A stretch of 21,131 nucleotides of DNA from Candidatus Bipolaricaulota bacterium (GTDB taxonomy: Bacteria > Bipolaricaulota > Bipolaricaulia > RBG-16-55-9): positions 1 to 21,131 of the forward strand of contig JAHEOA010000133.1 in NCBI GenBank assembly GCA_018609825.1, read 5' to 3'. Shown piece by piece: positions 20,652-21,131 of the stretch; the first letter of the stretch is position 1; the number at the start of each line of letters is the position of its first letter. Below the pieces are notes generated by a model. It was not told where the DNA came from. It saw only the letters and a list, made by a program, of their open reading frames with translations, and searched no databases. The translations under genes were made by a program, and so were the position numbers.

Positions 20652-21053
20652 ATGGACCGCATTTTCGTGATTGTCGCCATCTTGGCCGGATTGGCCCTGA
20701 TCGGCATTGCCCTGTTCCTTCCCGGCGGTGGCGGCGGCGCCACGGGCAACGGCACCGCGACGAAATCCGCCAACATCGACCTGCAACACCAGTCGTTCAG
20801 CCCCGATCGCGTGACGCTGCAGCACGGCCGCGTCAAGCTCGTGTTGACCAACCAGTCCAACGTGCTGCACCAGATTGAGATCTACGACCCGGTCAGTCAG
20901 CGGGTCATCCACCGCGAGGACATCATCCGCCCCGGCCAGAGCAAGACCGTCTGGGTCGACCTCCAGGGCGGCGTGATCGGCGAGCGTCGCTACGAGCTCT
21001 ACGATCCGGTCTTTCGCAACAAGGGCATGGAAGCGGTGCTGATCGTTCGCTGA
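20652..21053 (+). CDS. Membrane-anchored cupredoxin-fold domain protein, without a type 1 copper cysteine
   Basis: The 133-residue protein starts at ATG 20652, ten bases after AAGGAGG. A hydrophobic helix (about residues 5-24) is followed by a Gly/Thr linker (GGGGGATGNGTATK) and a beta-rich domain. The block DLQHQSFSPDRVTLQHGRVKLVLTNQSNVLHQIEI resembles the first half of cupredoxin-like domains, where the LH supplies one copper ligand. The rest (RPGQSKTVWVDLQGG, then YELYDPVFRNKGMEAVLIV) keeps the strand pattern and the Gly-Met turn but has no cysteine at all. A classic type 1 copper site is therefore absent. It may bind metal differently or act as a structural or adaptor domain on the outer face of the membrane. 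Confidence 0.72.
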   Translation: MDRIFVIVAILAGLALIGIALFLPGGGGGATGNGTATKSANIDLQHQSFSPDRVTLQHGRVKLVLTNQSNVLHQIEIYDPVSQRVIHREDIIRPGQSKTVWVDLQGGVIGERRYELYDPVFRNKGMEAVLIVR

Positions 21054-21074
21054 TCGGGCGGATCGCGAACCGGG

Positions 21075-21131
21075 TCAGGCGGGAGCGCTTGGCGCGGGCT
21101 GAATGGCTTGCGAGATCGTGCCCCCGCCTAG
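21075..21131 (-). CDS. Possible C-terminal end of a gene continuing beyond the window
   Basis: On the minus strand one frame enters from the edge and reads GGGTISQAIQPAPSAPA before a TGA at 21077-21075. The other two minus frames are not excluded, so this is only a possible partial gene convergent with the cupredoxin-like gene. Confidence 0.25.
   Translation of the reverse strand, partial: LGGGTISQAIQPAPSAPA

Overview
This is a G+C-rich, gene-dense bacterial chromosomal segment with almost no phage or transposon signal. Several traits suggest a Chloroflexota-like or similar deep-branching, terrabacterial-type lineage, possibly thermophilic or halotolerant. These are a large (about 274 nt) SRP RNA with an Alu arm, an archaeal-looking DUF99 protein, a tandem-thioredoxin disulfide oxidoreductase, an M29 aminopeptidase, and a beta-helix secreted protein. 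The assignment is inference from gene content only.

Layout. Positions 1-2541 (+) hold a tightly packed thiol/sulfur-stress operon: a small membrane protein, a TauE/SafE permease that looks collapsed and frameshifted, a CsoR/CstR-type repressor, an OsmC peroxiredoxin, a two-domain glutaredoxin-like oxidoreductase, and a broken alpha/beta hydrolase. Positions 2745-5134 (-) hold a pentaheme cytochrome c and egtD (histidine methyltransferase of ergothioneine synthesis). A tRNA-Arg(CCG) at 5252-5327 (+) is followed by a minus-strand ferritin-like protein, tyrA and aroF (5357-7675). The aromatic operon has a canonical promoter and a 45-codon leader peptide containing WYW and YCCYSW. Its RNA can pair with both its own ribosome binding site and that of aroF.

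Positions 7975-17915 (-) form a long same-strand run: pyrD, pyrC, a pair of small unknown genes of lower G+C, an aldo/keto reductase, DinB, GNAT and DUF99 proteins, an unknown protein, msrA, an M29 aminopeptidase, an MFS transporter and chrA. It starts beside the SRP RNA gene (17969-18242). Positions 18300-21131 hold a secreted protein with ten exact decapeptide turns, a small membrane protein, two tRNA-Ser genes (GCT and TGA), a glycine-tailed small membrane protein and a membrane-anchored cupredoxin-fold protein.

Themes. Housekeeping biosynthesis (pyrimidine, tyrosine/aromatic, SRP, tRNA) is mixed with redox and metal defence (OsmC, PDO, MsrA, ergothioneine, ferritin, ChrA). The stable-RNA and aro promoters share one grammar, TTGA(C/G)N - 17 bp - TANNNT, consistent with a standard housekeeping sigma factor. 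The best candidate for an undescribed system is the aromatic leader peptide at 7780-7917 with its two nested anti-Shine-Dalgarno segments. It looks like ribosome-stalling control of the aroF-tyrA operon.
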